Below are positions 32,669 through 40,849 of a DNA stretch of 64,000 bases, in pieces. Both the position numbers and the translations under genes were made by a program. How positions within the stretch are numbered: position 1 is the first letter of the stretch; every line of letters begins with the position of its first letter. Below the pieces are notes generated by a model that saw only the letters and a list, made by a program, of their open reading frames with translations, did no database searches and was not told the DNA's origin. This DNA is from an uncultured Clostridia bacterium (GTDB lineage: Bacteria > Bacillota > Clostridia > Oscillospirales > Acutalibacteraceae): the NCBI GenBank assembly GCA_927362715.1, contig CAKMIX010000004.1:62001-126000 (forward strand), given 5' to 3'.

Positions 32669-33907
32669 ATGGAGCGTGTCATCTTACACAGCGACATCAA
32701 CAACTGCTATGCGTCTGTGGAATGCCTATATGATGCCTCCCTGCGCGGCAAGCCGGTCGCGGTCGGCGGCTCTGTGGAAACGCGCCACGGCATCGTGCTT
32801 GCCAAGTCCGAGCAGGCGAAGCGATGCGGCGTTAAAACGGGCGACGCACTTTGGCAGGCAAGAGAAAAATGCCATGATCTGGTGGTCGTGCCGCCGCATT
32901 TTGAGCGGTACAAGCGCTATTCTGAGCTTGTGCGCGGCGTTTACCGCCGTTATACCGATCAAATCGAGCCGTTCGGGCTCGATGAAGCGTGGCTGGATGT
33001 GACCGATTCCCAGCGTCTGCTCGGTGCGGGCGGCTGCATTGCCGACGACATCCGCCGCACCGTACAGCGGGAGCTGGGGCTGACGGTTTCGGTCGGCGTT
33101 TCATTCAATAAGATTTTTGCAAAGCTCGGTTCGGATATGAAAAAACCGAATGCCGTCACCGTGATCGACAAGCAGGATTTCCGCGAAAAGATCTGGAATC
33201 TGCCCGTCGGCGATATGCTCGGCTGCGGGCGCTCTACCGTAAAGAAGCTCAGCACCTACGGCGTTCGCACCATCGGACAGCTTGCGGCGTGTGATCGTGC
33301 ATTTTTAAAAGCGCTGTTCGGCAAAATGGGCGATGTGCTTTGGTCTTATGCCAACGGTCTGGACGCTTCGCGCGTACAGCCGGACGGCTTCGTGCCCGTA
33401 TCCAAAAGCATCGGGCACGGCGCGACGTGCATACATGATCTGGAGAGCGAGCACGAGGTCTGGCTTGTGCTGCTGTCACTTGCCCAAGAGGTCGGACGAC
33501 GGCTGCATGAGGAGGGGCTTGCCGCCACGGCGGTGCAGATCGGCGTTAAAAACAGCGCGCTGTTTGTACAGCAATTTCAAAAGCCGCTGCCTTTACCGAC
33601 GCAAAGCGCTATAGAGCTTGCGCGTGCAGCATTCGGGCTGTTTTGTGAGCAATATCGGTGGACGCTGCACGTGCGCGCGCTTACCATCCGTGCCATCCGC
33701 CTGCAGCCGGACACTATACCCGTGCAGACCGATCTGTTCACGGATTTCGCACGGCACGAGCGGCAGCAAAAAATTGACAAGACGGTGCTTGCGATTCGCC
33801 GGCGCTACGGCAAAAACGGGATCTTCAACGCCTGCCTGCTTTCGGAGCACGCCATTCCGCAGAATGCACCCGACTTCGCCGTGCTGCCGGGAATGCCGTA
33901 TAAATAA
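32669..33907 (+). CDS. dinB: Y-family DNA polymerase (DNA polymerase IV-like)
   Basis: Translesion polymerase of 412 aa. The palm starts VILHSDINNCYASVE (catalytic Asp), then KPVAVGGSVETRHGIVLAKS, and the second carboxylate pair is in EPFGLDEAWLDVT. The HhH region follows (GCGRSTVKKLSTYGVRTIGQL) and the little-finger domain occupies the C-terminal third. GLDEAW rather than SIDEAY/F at the active site is a Firmicutes variant. The C terminus ends in a short Pro-rich segment without an obvious clamp-binding QxxL(F) motif; FTDFARHER lies just before it. A GAGGCGAACG segment precedes the ATG. Controlled by two LexA boxes. Confidence 0.92.
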   Translation: MERVILHSDINNCYASVECLYDASLRGKPVAVGGSVETRHGIVLAKSEQAKRCGVKTGDALWQAREKCHDLVVVPPHFERYKRYSELVRGVYRRYTDQIEPFGLDEAWLDVTDSQRLLGAGGCIADDIRRTVQRELGLTVSVGVSFNKIFAKLGSDMKKPNAVTVIDKQDFREKIWNLPVGDMLGCGRSTVKKLSTYGVRTIGQLAACDRAFLKALFGKMGDVLWSYANGLDASRVQPDGFVPVSKSIGHGATCIHDLESEHEVWLVLLSLAQEVGRRLHEEGLAATAVQIGVKNSALFVQQFQKPLPLPTQSAIELARAAFGLFCEQYRWTLHVRALTIRAIRLQPDTIPVQTDLFTDFARHERQQKIDKTVLAIRRRYGKNGIFNACLLSEHAIPQNAPDFAVLPGMPYK

Positions 33908-34014
33908 AACGGTTCCTTCGGTGAAAAATAGAACAAAAACCGATTGCGCACGGCTAAAAAGCTGTGTATTTGAGAGAATATAAGGACGATGCAAAAAAAC
34001 TTGCGCGCACAGCG

Positions 34015-34048
34015 TTGACGTTTGACAAATTTTGGTTTATCCTATATT
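34015..34048 (+). promoter_or_regulatory. Promoter of pyk
   Basis: Two overlapping options: TTGACG (34015-34020), 17 bp, TATCCT (34038-34043), or TTGACA (34022-34027), 15 bp, TATATT (34043-34048). Confidence 0.55.
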
Positions 34049-34101
34049 TGAGGAAGATTTGTGAATTCTCTTTTTCCTCTCTTGGAAAGGTGTCTTTACG
34101 T

Positions 34102-35520
34102 ATGCGAAAAACCAAAATCATCTGTACTGTAGGTCCTGCGACCGATAAACCCGGCGTCTTGGAAAGCATGATGCGCGCGGGTATGAATGTGGCGCGCTTT
34201 AACTTTTCCCATGGAGATTATGCTGTTCATCAGCGCCGTTTTGAGCAGCTTGTGGAACTGCGCGAAAAGGCGGGGCTTCCTGTCGCCTCCATGCTCGATA
34301 CCCGCGGCCCCGAGATCCGTCTGGGCACGTTCCGCGATCATAAGCCCGTGGAGATCCACACGGGGGAGGAATACACCCTGACCACACGGGATGTCGAGTG
34401 TGATGAAAAAATCGCTTCCGTGACATTTAAGGGCTTGCCGGGCGATGTGCGCGTCGGTACACGCATCCTCATCAACGATGGCTTGGTTTCCATGGTCGTC
34501 AAAAAAGTGACCGAAACGGACGTGATCTGCGACGTGATCGACGGCGGTATGCTGTCCGACCACAAAGGCGTCAATGTGCCGGGCGTGGAGCTTTCCATGC
34601 CGTATCTTTCCGAGACCGATATGAACGATCTCGAATTCGGTGCAAAGCTCGGCTTCGATTTCATCGCGGCATCGTTTGTGCGCTCGGCGGCGGACGTTGC
34701 ATATCTGCGCAAATTCACCAATGCCCTCGGCTGGCGTTCTGTGCGCATCATCGCGAAGATCGAAAATATGGATGGCGTCAATAACATCGATGAGATCATC
34801 GACGAAGCGGACGGCATCATGGTCGCACGCGGCGATATGGGTGTGGAGATCCCGTTTGAAAAGATTCCACCCATCCAAAAGCGCCTCATCAAAAAGGCAT
34901 ACAGCGCCGGCAAACAGGTGGTCACCGCCACGCAGATGCTGGAATCCATGATCACCAACCCCCGCCCGACGCGCGCCGAGATCACAGACGTCGCCAACGC
35001 CGTGTATGACGGTACCTCTGCGATCATGCTTTCGGGCGAGACGGCAGCGGGCGCACATCCCGTGGAGGCAGTGGAAACCATGGCGCTCATTGCTGAAAGC
35101 ACCGAGTCCCAGATCGACTATGTGACACATTTTAAGGCGTTCGGCAACGACAGCAATACGACCATCACCAACGCCATTTCGCACGCAACCGTGACCACGG
35201 CGCACGACCTCGGCGCAAAAGCGATCATTACCGTCACCAAAAGCGGCTCGACAGCGCGCATGATCTCCAAGCACCGCCCGCAGTCCATGATCATCGGCTG
35301 CACCACAAACGATACGGTCTGCCGCCAGATGAGCATGTCGTGGGGCGTTGTGCCGCTGATGTGCGACGAAAAGCGCAACACGGACGAGCTGTTCTCCCAT
35401 GCCGTGGACGTTGCCCGCAAAAACGGTTTGGTGGAGAAAGGGGACACTGTGGTGATCACCGCAGGCATCCCGTTAGGCATTTCGGGCACGACCAACATGC
35501 TCAAGGTAGAAACGCTGTAA
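34102..35520 (+). CDS. pyk: Pyruvate kinase
   Basis: Glycolytic enzyme of 472 aa making pyruvate and ATP from phosphoenolpyruvate and ADP. Motifs are TKIICTVGPATD (N terminus), ARFNFSHGDY, DTRGPEIRLG, IIAKIENMDGVNNIDEI and the signature region MVARGDMGVEIPFEK. The C-terminal domain ends ITAGIPLGISGTTNMLKVETL. It is the short form, without the PEP-utiliser-like extension present in many Firmicutes (about 580 aa). The start is ATG 34102; GGAAAGG lies about 11 nt upstream. Terminated by the hairpin at 35557. Confidence 0.96.
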   Translation: MRKTKIICTVGPATDKPGVLESMMRAGMNVARFNFSHGDYAVHQRRFEQLVELREKAGLPVASMLDTRGPEIRLGTFRDHKPVEIHTGEEYTLTTRDVECDEKIASVTFKGLPGDVRVGTRILINDGLVSMVVKKVTETDVICDVIDGGMLSDHKGVNVPGVELSMPYLSETDMNDLEFGAKLGFDFIAASFVRSAADVAYLRKFTNALGWRSVRIIAKIENMDGVNNIDEIIDEADGIMVARGDMGVEIPFEKIPPIQKRLIKKAYSAGKQVVTATQMLESMITNPRPTRAEITDVANAVYDGTSAIMLSGETAAGAHPVEAVETMALIAESTESQIDYVTHFKAFGNDSNTTITNAISHATVTTAHDLGAKAIITVTKSGSTARMISKHRPQSMIIGCTTNDTVCRQMSMSWGVVPLMCDEKRNTDELFSHAVDVARKNGLVEKGDTVVITAGIPLGISGTTNMLKVETL

Positions 35521-35556
35521 ATGGTAATCAGTAAGTGACCTGTATACAAGACAGGG

Positions 35557-35586
35557 AAAAAGCCCGTGCATTTTGCACGGGCTTTT
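35557..35586. terminator. Bidirectional terminator between pyk and the GPH symporter
   Basis: Stem AAAAAGCCCGTGCA / TGCACGGGCTTTT with a 3-nt loop lies between convergent genes. Confidence 0.88.
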
Positions 35587-35601
35587 CGTATGCCGAAAAA
35601 C

Positions 35602-37212
35602 TTATTCTGTATCGTGCGGGGCGGGTGCGGCGCCGCTGCCGTCTGTAGGGGCAGCGCCCTCTTTCTGCATTGCCGCGATCTTTTCTGCACGGCGCTCCTC
35701 CAGATCTTGAAGCATCTGCCGTTTGAATTCGCCGCGTACATTGAAGAACAGCAGCGAAACGCCGTACATGAACCGCGCGAATGCGGGCAGCAGGCAGAAC
35801 AGGATCCAAAAGCCGTCCAAAACGGTGACGTCGGTTTCCCGCACCACGTTGCCGAATACGTCCGTGTGCGCTTCATAACCGACCCATGTGATCACAACGC
35901 CGGAAAGAAGACCCGTCACAGCGTTGGCAAGCTTCTGGAAGTAGCCGGAGACCGTAGCGATAAGCGCTTCGTTGCGCACGCCGTATTTCCATTCGCCGTA
36001 ATCGTACACATCGCCCTGCAAAACCGCGCCGACTACGTTGATCAGCTGGTTCGGCAGACCGCAGATGGTCAGCATCAGCGTGATGCAGATCATATTGAGG
36101 ATAATGTTCCTTGCACTATCCCATTCGCCAAAAGGCTTATAGCCGATCAGCCACAGGACGGTATATGCCACACCGCCGAAAAGCCCCGCCAGAACGCCGG
36201 CGTTGCGCGCACCGATCTTACGGATAATCTTCGGTGCAAGCGGGACGATAAAGTAGTTCGGAATTCCCGTAAACAGACCGGCAATCGTAGCATAGCTCTG
36301 TTTGCCGGCGTTGTGCGTCCAAAAGAAAACCTCGCTTGAAGAACCGACGGACTTGAATCCGTTGAAGAAGTAGTTGAGCTGCAAGACGAGCATCGGACGG
36401 TTTTTGAATGCAATTTTGAAGGATTCCCAAATACTGACAGACTTGATTTGCTCTTTGGAGGCCAACGGTACGCGCTCACGCAGGACAAAGAAGCCGTAAA
36501 TAGCGGTGCCGGCGGAAATTACGACCATGATAAACGCAAAGCCCAAATAAACGTCTTCCTGACCGACGCTGTTGTTTGTCAGGTCGGGCAAAAAGTCAAT
36601 GAAGAAAGGCAAAAAGGAGGGAATCCATGTTCCGAACAGCTCCATGAACTTTTGTGCCGCGATCAGGTTGTTGCGCTCGTTGATGTTCGGCGTGACGTTG
36701 TAAAGCAGGATGTTGAACGTGTTGAAATACGACATGCCAAGGTTGTGCGCAAAGATCGCCACGACCGCCCAAATGACCTTAAAGGTGGTGGTCGTCAAAA
36801 ACGCCGGTGTGGAGAACATCATCAAAATGGCAAGACCCCACACGGGCGTGGTGATGATCAGGTACGGCCGCAGCTTGCCCCAGCGGGTGCGCGTGCGGTC
36901 CACGATCAGTCCCGAAAGCGTGTCATCCAGCGCGTCGTAGATCGACTCAAACATAATGATGGAGCCGTATGCGGAGCCGGACAGCCCCAAAAAGCTGATC
37001 ATGAAAAACTGACGATACGCATTGATGAATTGGTTGAGATTCTTTTGCCCGAAAGAGGTGAGCAAAAAGGCGAACATCTCGCGCGGGCGTAAGTATCGCC
37101 GGTTTTGTGCCGAGGCTTTTTTGATTTCCTGCTCTACCTCGTTTTCCATCTGTTCTTCCGCTTGCACGGCGGCGGTTTCCTCTGCCTGCACGGCGGTTTG
37201 CGCTTCAGCCAA
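35602..37212 (-). CDS. GPH-family (MFS_2) sugar/cation symporter
   Basis: Integral membrane carrier of 536 aa with about twelve helices. Family signatures are DALDDTLSGLIVDRTRTRWGKLRPY (loop 2-3) and the related second-half region NAGKQSYATIAGLFTGIPNYF. Substrates of the family include melibiose, lactose, xylosides and glucuronides; this one cannot be assigned. An unusual cytosolic N-terminal extension of about 40 residues is rich in Ala, Glu and Gln, and the C terminus carries a Glu-rich tail. I used the TTG at 37212 (AAAGGATG upstream); the ATG about 21 codons in (MENEVEQ) is an alternative. Confidence 0.85.
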   Translation of the reverse strand: MAEAQTAVQAEETAAVQAEEQMENEVEQEIKKASAQNRRYLRPREMFAFLLTSFGQKNLNQFINAYRQFFMISFLGLSGSAYGSIIMFESIYDALDDTLSGLIVDRTRTRWGKLRPYLIITTPVWGLAILMMFSTPAFLTTTTFKVIWAVVAIFAHNLGMSYFNTFNILLYNVTPNINERNNLIAAQKFMELFGTWIPSFLPFFIDFLPDLTNNSVGQEDVYLGFAFIMVVISAGTAIYGFFVLRERVPLASKEQIKSVSIWESFKIAFKNRPMLVLQLNYFFNGFKSVGSSSEVFFWTHNAGKQSYATIAGLFTGIPNYFIVPLAPKIIRKIGARNAGVLAGLFGGVAYTVLWLIGYKPFGEWDSARNIILNMICITLMLTICGLPNQLINVVGAVLQGDVYDYGEWKYGVRNEALIATVSGYFQKLANAVTGLLSGVVITWVGYEAHTDVFGNVVRETDVTVLDGFWILFCLLPAFARFMYGVSLLFFNVRGEFKRQMLQDLEERRAEKIAAMQKEGAAPTDGSGAAPAPHDTE

Positions 37213-37281
37213 AACGTCACATCCTTTTCCCGTGGGGGAGTTGATTCAAAAAAATTAAGGAATACAATACAAATCTTTATA

Positions 37282-37310
37282 AGTCTAACATATTTTAGGT
37301 CGGTGTTCAA
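37282..37310 (-). promoter_or_regulatory. Promoter of the GPH symporter gene
   Basis: On the minus strand TTGAAC (37310-37305), a 17-bp spacer and TAGACT (37287-37282). Confidence 0.65.
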
Positions 37311-37335
37311 TACAGGCGAAGTGTAAAAATTTCAC

Positions 37336-37791
37336 TTATATTTTTGTATACTTTTGCGTCTCCGCTACGGCAAGCGCGTCGCACCGTTCGTTTTCGGGGT
37401 GTCCCGCGTGCCCTTTGACCCATATGATCTTAACGTCATGCTTGCCGCAAAGCTCCAAAAGCTCCTCCCAAAGCTCGGGATTCAAAGCGGGCTTTCCGTC
37501 GCTTTTTTTCCAGCCCCGCGCCCGCCAGGAAGCAGCCCAGCCCTTTGTAATGCCGTCCGCAACATATTTGGAATCCGTGCACAGCGTGACGCGGCACGGG
37601 TATTTAAGCACTTTTAACCCTTCGATTGCGGCGGTCAGCTCCATTTTGTTGTTCGTAGTCTGCGCACTGCCGCCGGAAAGCTCTTTTTCGCGTGTGCCGC
37701 AGCGCAGGATCGCGCCCCAGCCGCCCGGACCCGGGTTCCCGGAGCAGGCGCCGTCCGTAAACAGTTCGACCTCTGTTTGTTTTGCTGCCAA
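37336..37791 (-). CDS. rnhA: Ribonuclease HI
   Basis: A 151-aa nuclease that cleaves the RNA strand of RNA-DNA hybrids. The four catalytic carboxylates are in [11 protein letters not shown] (Asp), [10 protein letters not shown] (Glu), CTDSKYV (Asp) and [11 protein letters not shown] (Asp), and GHAGH supplies the flexible-loop His. Canonical length. The start is TTG at 37791 with AAGGAGAG 6 nt upstream; no ATG fits. It lies 12 nt downstream of the HAD phosphatase gene and is co-transcribed with it. Confidence 0.93.
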   Translation of the reverse strand: MAAKQTEVELFTDGACSGNPGPGGWGAILRCGTREKELSGGSAQTTNNKMELTAAIEGLKVLKYPCRVTLCTDSKYVADGITKGWAASWRARGWKKSDGKPALNPELWEELLELCGKHDVKIIWVKGHAGHPENERCDALAVAETQKYTKI

Positions 37792-37803
37792 TGCTTTCTC
37801 TCC

Positions 37804-38592
37804 TTATAAATGCGCCGCCAGCGTTTTGAGCGAATCCTCCACCACGCTTGCGCGGATGGGACTTTCGCGGTAGGTTTTTTCATCCGTCACGCCCGTGAGC
37901 ACCAGCACCGATGGAATATCGTGCTTTTGCCCGATGAGAATATCGGTTTCCAGCCTGTCCCCAATGAAGCAAAGCTCTTGGCTTTCGCAGCCGAGGGTGT
38001 ACGTAAGATAGTCCACCGTATAGTGGTGCGGCTTGCCCATAACCAGCGGCCGCCTGCCCGTAGATGCTTCGATCATCGCCATCATCGAGCCGGTGTCGGG
38101 CATAAAGCCGTCGGCAGTCGGGCAGTTAAGATCCGGGTGTGTCGCAATATATTCCGCGCCGTTTGCAAGGAATCGGCACGCATCCCAAAGCTTTTGGTAA
38201 GTCAGGGTCGTATCAAATCCAAGTACTACGATGTCGGGATCCTTGTCAACGAGCTTGATGCCCGCTGCCTGAAAATCTGCCGTCAGCCGCTCGTTGCCGA
38301 GCAGAAATACCGTTTTGCCCGCTTTGTGCCGGTCCAAATAATCCGCCGTCACATGCGACGAAATGACGATTTTGTCCTCAGCTACTTCACAGCCCATTTT
38401 GGCGAGCTTTTCACGGCAAACAGCAACGTTGTTGGACGAATTGTTCGTGAAGAAACAGAAATCCTTGCCGCATGCGTGCACGCGATCCAAAAAATCGAGT
38501 GCGCCGTCTATGAGCGTGCCGTCAAGGTAAAATGTACCGTCCATGTCGATGATAAAATATTTGACTTTTTCGAATACGGAGTTTATGTCCAT
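37804..38592 (-). CDS. HAD-IIA (NagD-like) phosphatase
   Basis: A 262-aa haloacid-dehalogenase-type hydrolase. Motif I is IIDMDGTFYLDG (nucleophile Asp), motif II is FFTNNSSN, the C2 cap follows, motif III Lys is in VMGKPHHYTVDY, and motif IV is FIGDRLETDILIG. NagD/p-nitrophenylphosphatase-like enzymes dephosphorylate nucleotides or sugar phosphates; the substrate here is not determined. AGGAG precedes the ATG. First gene of a two-gene unit with rnhA. Confidence 0.88.
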   Translation of the reverse strand: MDINSVFEKVKYFIIDMDGTFYLDGTLIDGALDFLDRVHACGKDFCFFTNNSSNNVAVCREKLAKMGCEVAEDKIVISSHVTADYLDRHKAGKTVFLLGNERLTADFQAAGIKLVDKDPDIVVLGFDTTLTYQKLWDACRFLANGAEYIATHPDLNCPTADGFMPDTGSMMAMIEASTGRRPLVMGKPHHYTVDYLTYTLGCESQELCFIGDRLETDILIGQKHDIPSVLVLTGVTDEKTYRESPIRASVVEDSLKTLAAHL

Positions 38593-38620
38593 GAAACGTC
38601 TCCTAACCTAAAGTGCAAAT

Positions 38621-38628
38621 ATTGTAGC
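38621..38628 (-). promoter_or_regulatory. Extended -10 promoter of the HAD-rnhA unit
   Basis: The minus strand reads TATGCTACAAT: a TACAAT box (38626-38621) with TGC just upstream. The -35 is weak. Confidence 0.5.
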
Positions 38629-38713
38629 ATACTTGCGGGAAAAAGAAAAGAAAAAAGAATTTAACAAAAATTCGGGGAAGGTGCATTTTACAGTGGATTT
38701 TCCCGACGCGCCG

Positions 38714-38722
38714 TGCTACAAT
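38714..38722 (+). promoter_or_regulatory. Extended -10 promoter of the xth-folC unit
   Basis: TGCTACAAT at 38714-38722 (TGn plus TACAAT) with no good -35. It mirrors the divergent promoter 90 bp away. Confidence 0.5.
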
Positions 38723-38752
38723 AGCCGCAGAGCACTTTTGCGGAGGAACACC

Positions 38753-39511
38753 ATGCTGAAACTGATCTCGTGGAACGTCAACGGGCTGCGCGCCATCGTC
38801 AACAAAAACTTCGAAACCGAATTCCGTGCGCTCGATGCGGACTTTTTCTGCTTGCAGGAGACAAAATTGCAGGCGGGGCAGCTCGAGCTGCAATTCGACG
38901 GTTACGAAGCCTTTTGGAATTACGCCGAGAAAAAAGGCTATTCCGGGACGGCAATCTTTGCAAAGGAAAAGCCGCAAAATGTATTTTACGGGCTCGGCGA
39001 CGCGTATTACGACAGCGAGGGGCGCGTGCTCACGCTCGAATACCCCGAATATTTCGTGGTGACCTGCTATACGCCGAATTCCCAGGACGGCCTTCGCAGG
39101 CTGGAGTATCGTATGAGCTTTGAAGACCGATTCCGCGCCTACCTTCGGAAATTGGACGCGCAAAAGCCGGTCATCTTCTGCGGGGATCTGAATGTGGCGC
39201 ACGAGGAGATCGACCTTAAAAATCCGAAGCCGAACCGCGGCAATCCCGGATTTTCCGATGAGGAACGCGAGAAATTTTCCAAACTGCTCGCGGCGGGCTT
39301 TACCGATACATTTCGGTATTTCTATCCCGACTTGGCGGGTGCTTACTCCTGGTGGTCGTATCGCTTCCATGCCCGCGAAAAAAACGCGGGGTGGCGTATC
39401 GACTATTTCTGCGTGTCCGACCGCCTTTGTGAAAAGCTGATCGACGCATCCATCCACAGTGAGATCTTCGGCTCCGACCATTGCCCTATCGAACTGCAAA
39501 TTGACCTTTAA
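38753..39511 (+). CDS. xth: Exodeoxyribonuclease III
   Basis: AP endonuclease/3' exonuclease of 252 aa for base-excision repair. The EEP fold shows ISWNVNGLRA (N terminus), FFCLQETKL (metal-binding Glu), FCGDLNVAHEEIDL (catalytic Asp-Asn), RIDYFCVSD and the C-terminal SDHCPIEL (Asp-His). Canonical length. The ATG at 38753 has GGAGGAAC upstream. It is followed after 15 nt by folC. Confidence 0.95.
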   Translation: MLKLISWNVNGLRAIVNKNFETEFRALDADFFCLQETKLQAGQLELQFDGYEAFWNYAEKKGYSGTAIFAKEKPQNVFYGLGDAYYDSEGRVLTLEYPEYFVVTCYTPNSQDGLRRLEYRMSFEDRFRAYLRKLDAQKPVIFCGDLNVAHEEIDLKNPKPNRGNPGFSDEEREKFSKLLAAGFTDTFRYFYPDLAGAYSWWSYRFHAREKNAGWRIDYFCVSDRLCEKLIDASIHSEIFGSDHCPIELQIDL

Positions 39512-39526
39512 AAGGGGATCGTATCT

Positions 39527-40774
39527 ATGACCTACCGGCAAGCGGTGGATTTCTATCATTCCCGGCTGCGTTTCGGCATGCAGCCGGGCCTTTCGCGTAT
39601 CAAGCGCCTTCTCCATGCACTCGGCGACCCGCAGGGAAAGCTGCGCTTTGTCCATGTGGCGGGCACGAACGGCAAAGGTACGACCGCCAATATGCTCAGC
39701 CGTATTCTGGTAGAAGCCGGGTATAAAACGGGCTTGTTCACGTCACCTTACGTGTTCTCTTTCTGCGAGCGCATGCAGATCGATCATCAAAATATCGGGG
39801 AAGCGGAACTCGCACGCATCACGGCACGTGTAAAAGCTGCGGTTGAAGAAGCGGAAAAAGCGGGGGAGGGTCCCACGGAGTTTGAGACGATCACTGCGGC
39901 GGCATTGCTGTATTTTTATGAGGCGCACTGCGACATTGTGGTGCTCGAGGTGGGGCTCGGCGGGCGGCTCGACTCTACCAACATCATCCCGTGCCCGCTT
40001 GTGAGCGTGATCACTTCCATAGCGCTCGATCACACTGCCGTGCTCGGCGATACGCTCGGGCAGATCGCCGCTGAAAAGGCAGGTGTTTTGAAAGAAGGCG
40101 GGCACTGCGTCACCACGGCGAACCAGCCGCCGGAAGCGATGCAGGTTTTGCGCACGACCGCCGAAGAACGGCACAACACGTTTACAGCGGCAGATCCAAA
40201 ATGCGCTGAAACTTTGTCGGAAAGTCTTGGCGAGACGATGTTTCGTTACAGCGGCGAAACCTATACGATCCCGCTGTGCGGCGTGCATCAGGTGGAAAAT
40301 GCCGTTACCGTCATAGAAGCCGCAAAACTTCTGCGCGGGGTCACAATGGAGCATGTGCGAACGGGGCTTGCGAAATCGGTCATGCACGGGCGTATGGAGC
40401 GGGTCGCCCGATGCCCCGATGTGCTTTTGGACGGCGGGCACAATCCCGAATGCGGACAGGCGCTGGCCGGCGTTTTGCGAAGGTTTGCGCCAAAGGATTT
40501 GACGGCGGTCATCGGGATGATGGAGGATAAGGACACAGCGCACTATTTGGCGCAAATTTTACCGTTTTGCCGCCGTGTGATCTTCACAAAGCCCGACAAC
40601 CCGCGTGCGGCAAGTCCCGAAAGCCTTGCCGAAACTGCACAAAGCTTTCACAGTGAAGTCCGCTGTGTGTCCGATCCGCAAAAAGCGTATGAACAGGCGC
40701 TGTCTGTCACTCCCGAAAACGGCATGGTGCTTGTCTGCGGCTCGTTTTATTTGCTTTCAGATATCAACTTTTAA
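39527..40774 (+). CDS. folC: Folylpolyglutamate synthase / dihydrofolate synthase
   Basis: Mur-ligase-like enzyme of 415 aa adding glutamate to folates (and to dihydropteroate in bifunctional forms). The P-loop is VAGTNGKGTTANM, followed by GLFTSPYVFSFCERMQID, LEVGLGGRLDSTN, ITSIALDHTAVLGDTL and LDGGHNPECGQAL. Length is normal. AAAGGGGAT precedes the ATG. Whether it has both activities cannot be read from sequence. Confidence 0.93.
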   Translation: MTYRQAVDFYHSRLRFGMQPGLSRIKRLLHALGDPQGKLRFVHVAGTNGKGTTANMLSRILVEAGYKTGLFTSPYVFSFCERMQIDHQNIGEAELARITARVKAAVEEAEKAGEGPTEFETITAAALLYFYEAHCDIVVLEVGLGGRLDSTNIIPCPLVSVITSIALDHTAVLGDTLGQIAAEKAGVLKEGGHCVTTANQPPEAMQVLRTTAEERHNTFTAADPKCAETLSESLGETMFRYSGETYTIPLCGVHQVENAVTVIEAAKLLRGVTMEHVRTGLAKSVMHGRMERVARCPDVLLDGGHNPECGQALAGVLRRFAPKDLTAVIGMMEDKDTAHYLAQILPFCRRVIFTKPDNPRAASPESLAETAQSFHSEVRCVSDPQKAYEQALSVTPENGMVLVCGSFYLLSDINF

Positions 40775-40791
40775 GTAAGAAAACGCAAAAA

Positions 40792-40826
40792 TCCCCGACA
40801 CGTCGTGCGGCGCGTCGGGGGTTTTT
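40792..40826. terminator. Bidirectional terminator after folC
   Basis: Hairpin CCCCGACACG / CGCGTCGGGG with a short loop, followed by GTTTTTAT on the plus strand; an A-run precedes it for the minus strand. Confidence 0.82.
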
Positions 40827-40849
40827 ATGTTCTGGGCATACGGCTTTGC

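Noticed and set aside
34096..35400. Open frame of more than 430 codons on the minus strand opposite pyk
   Set aside because: It is a shadow of the codon bias of pyk; no ribosome site, no recognisable motif, and pyk is certain.
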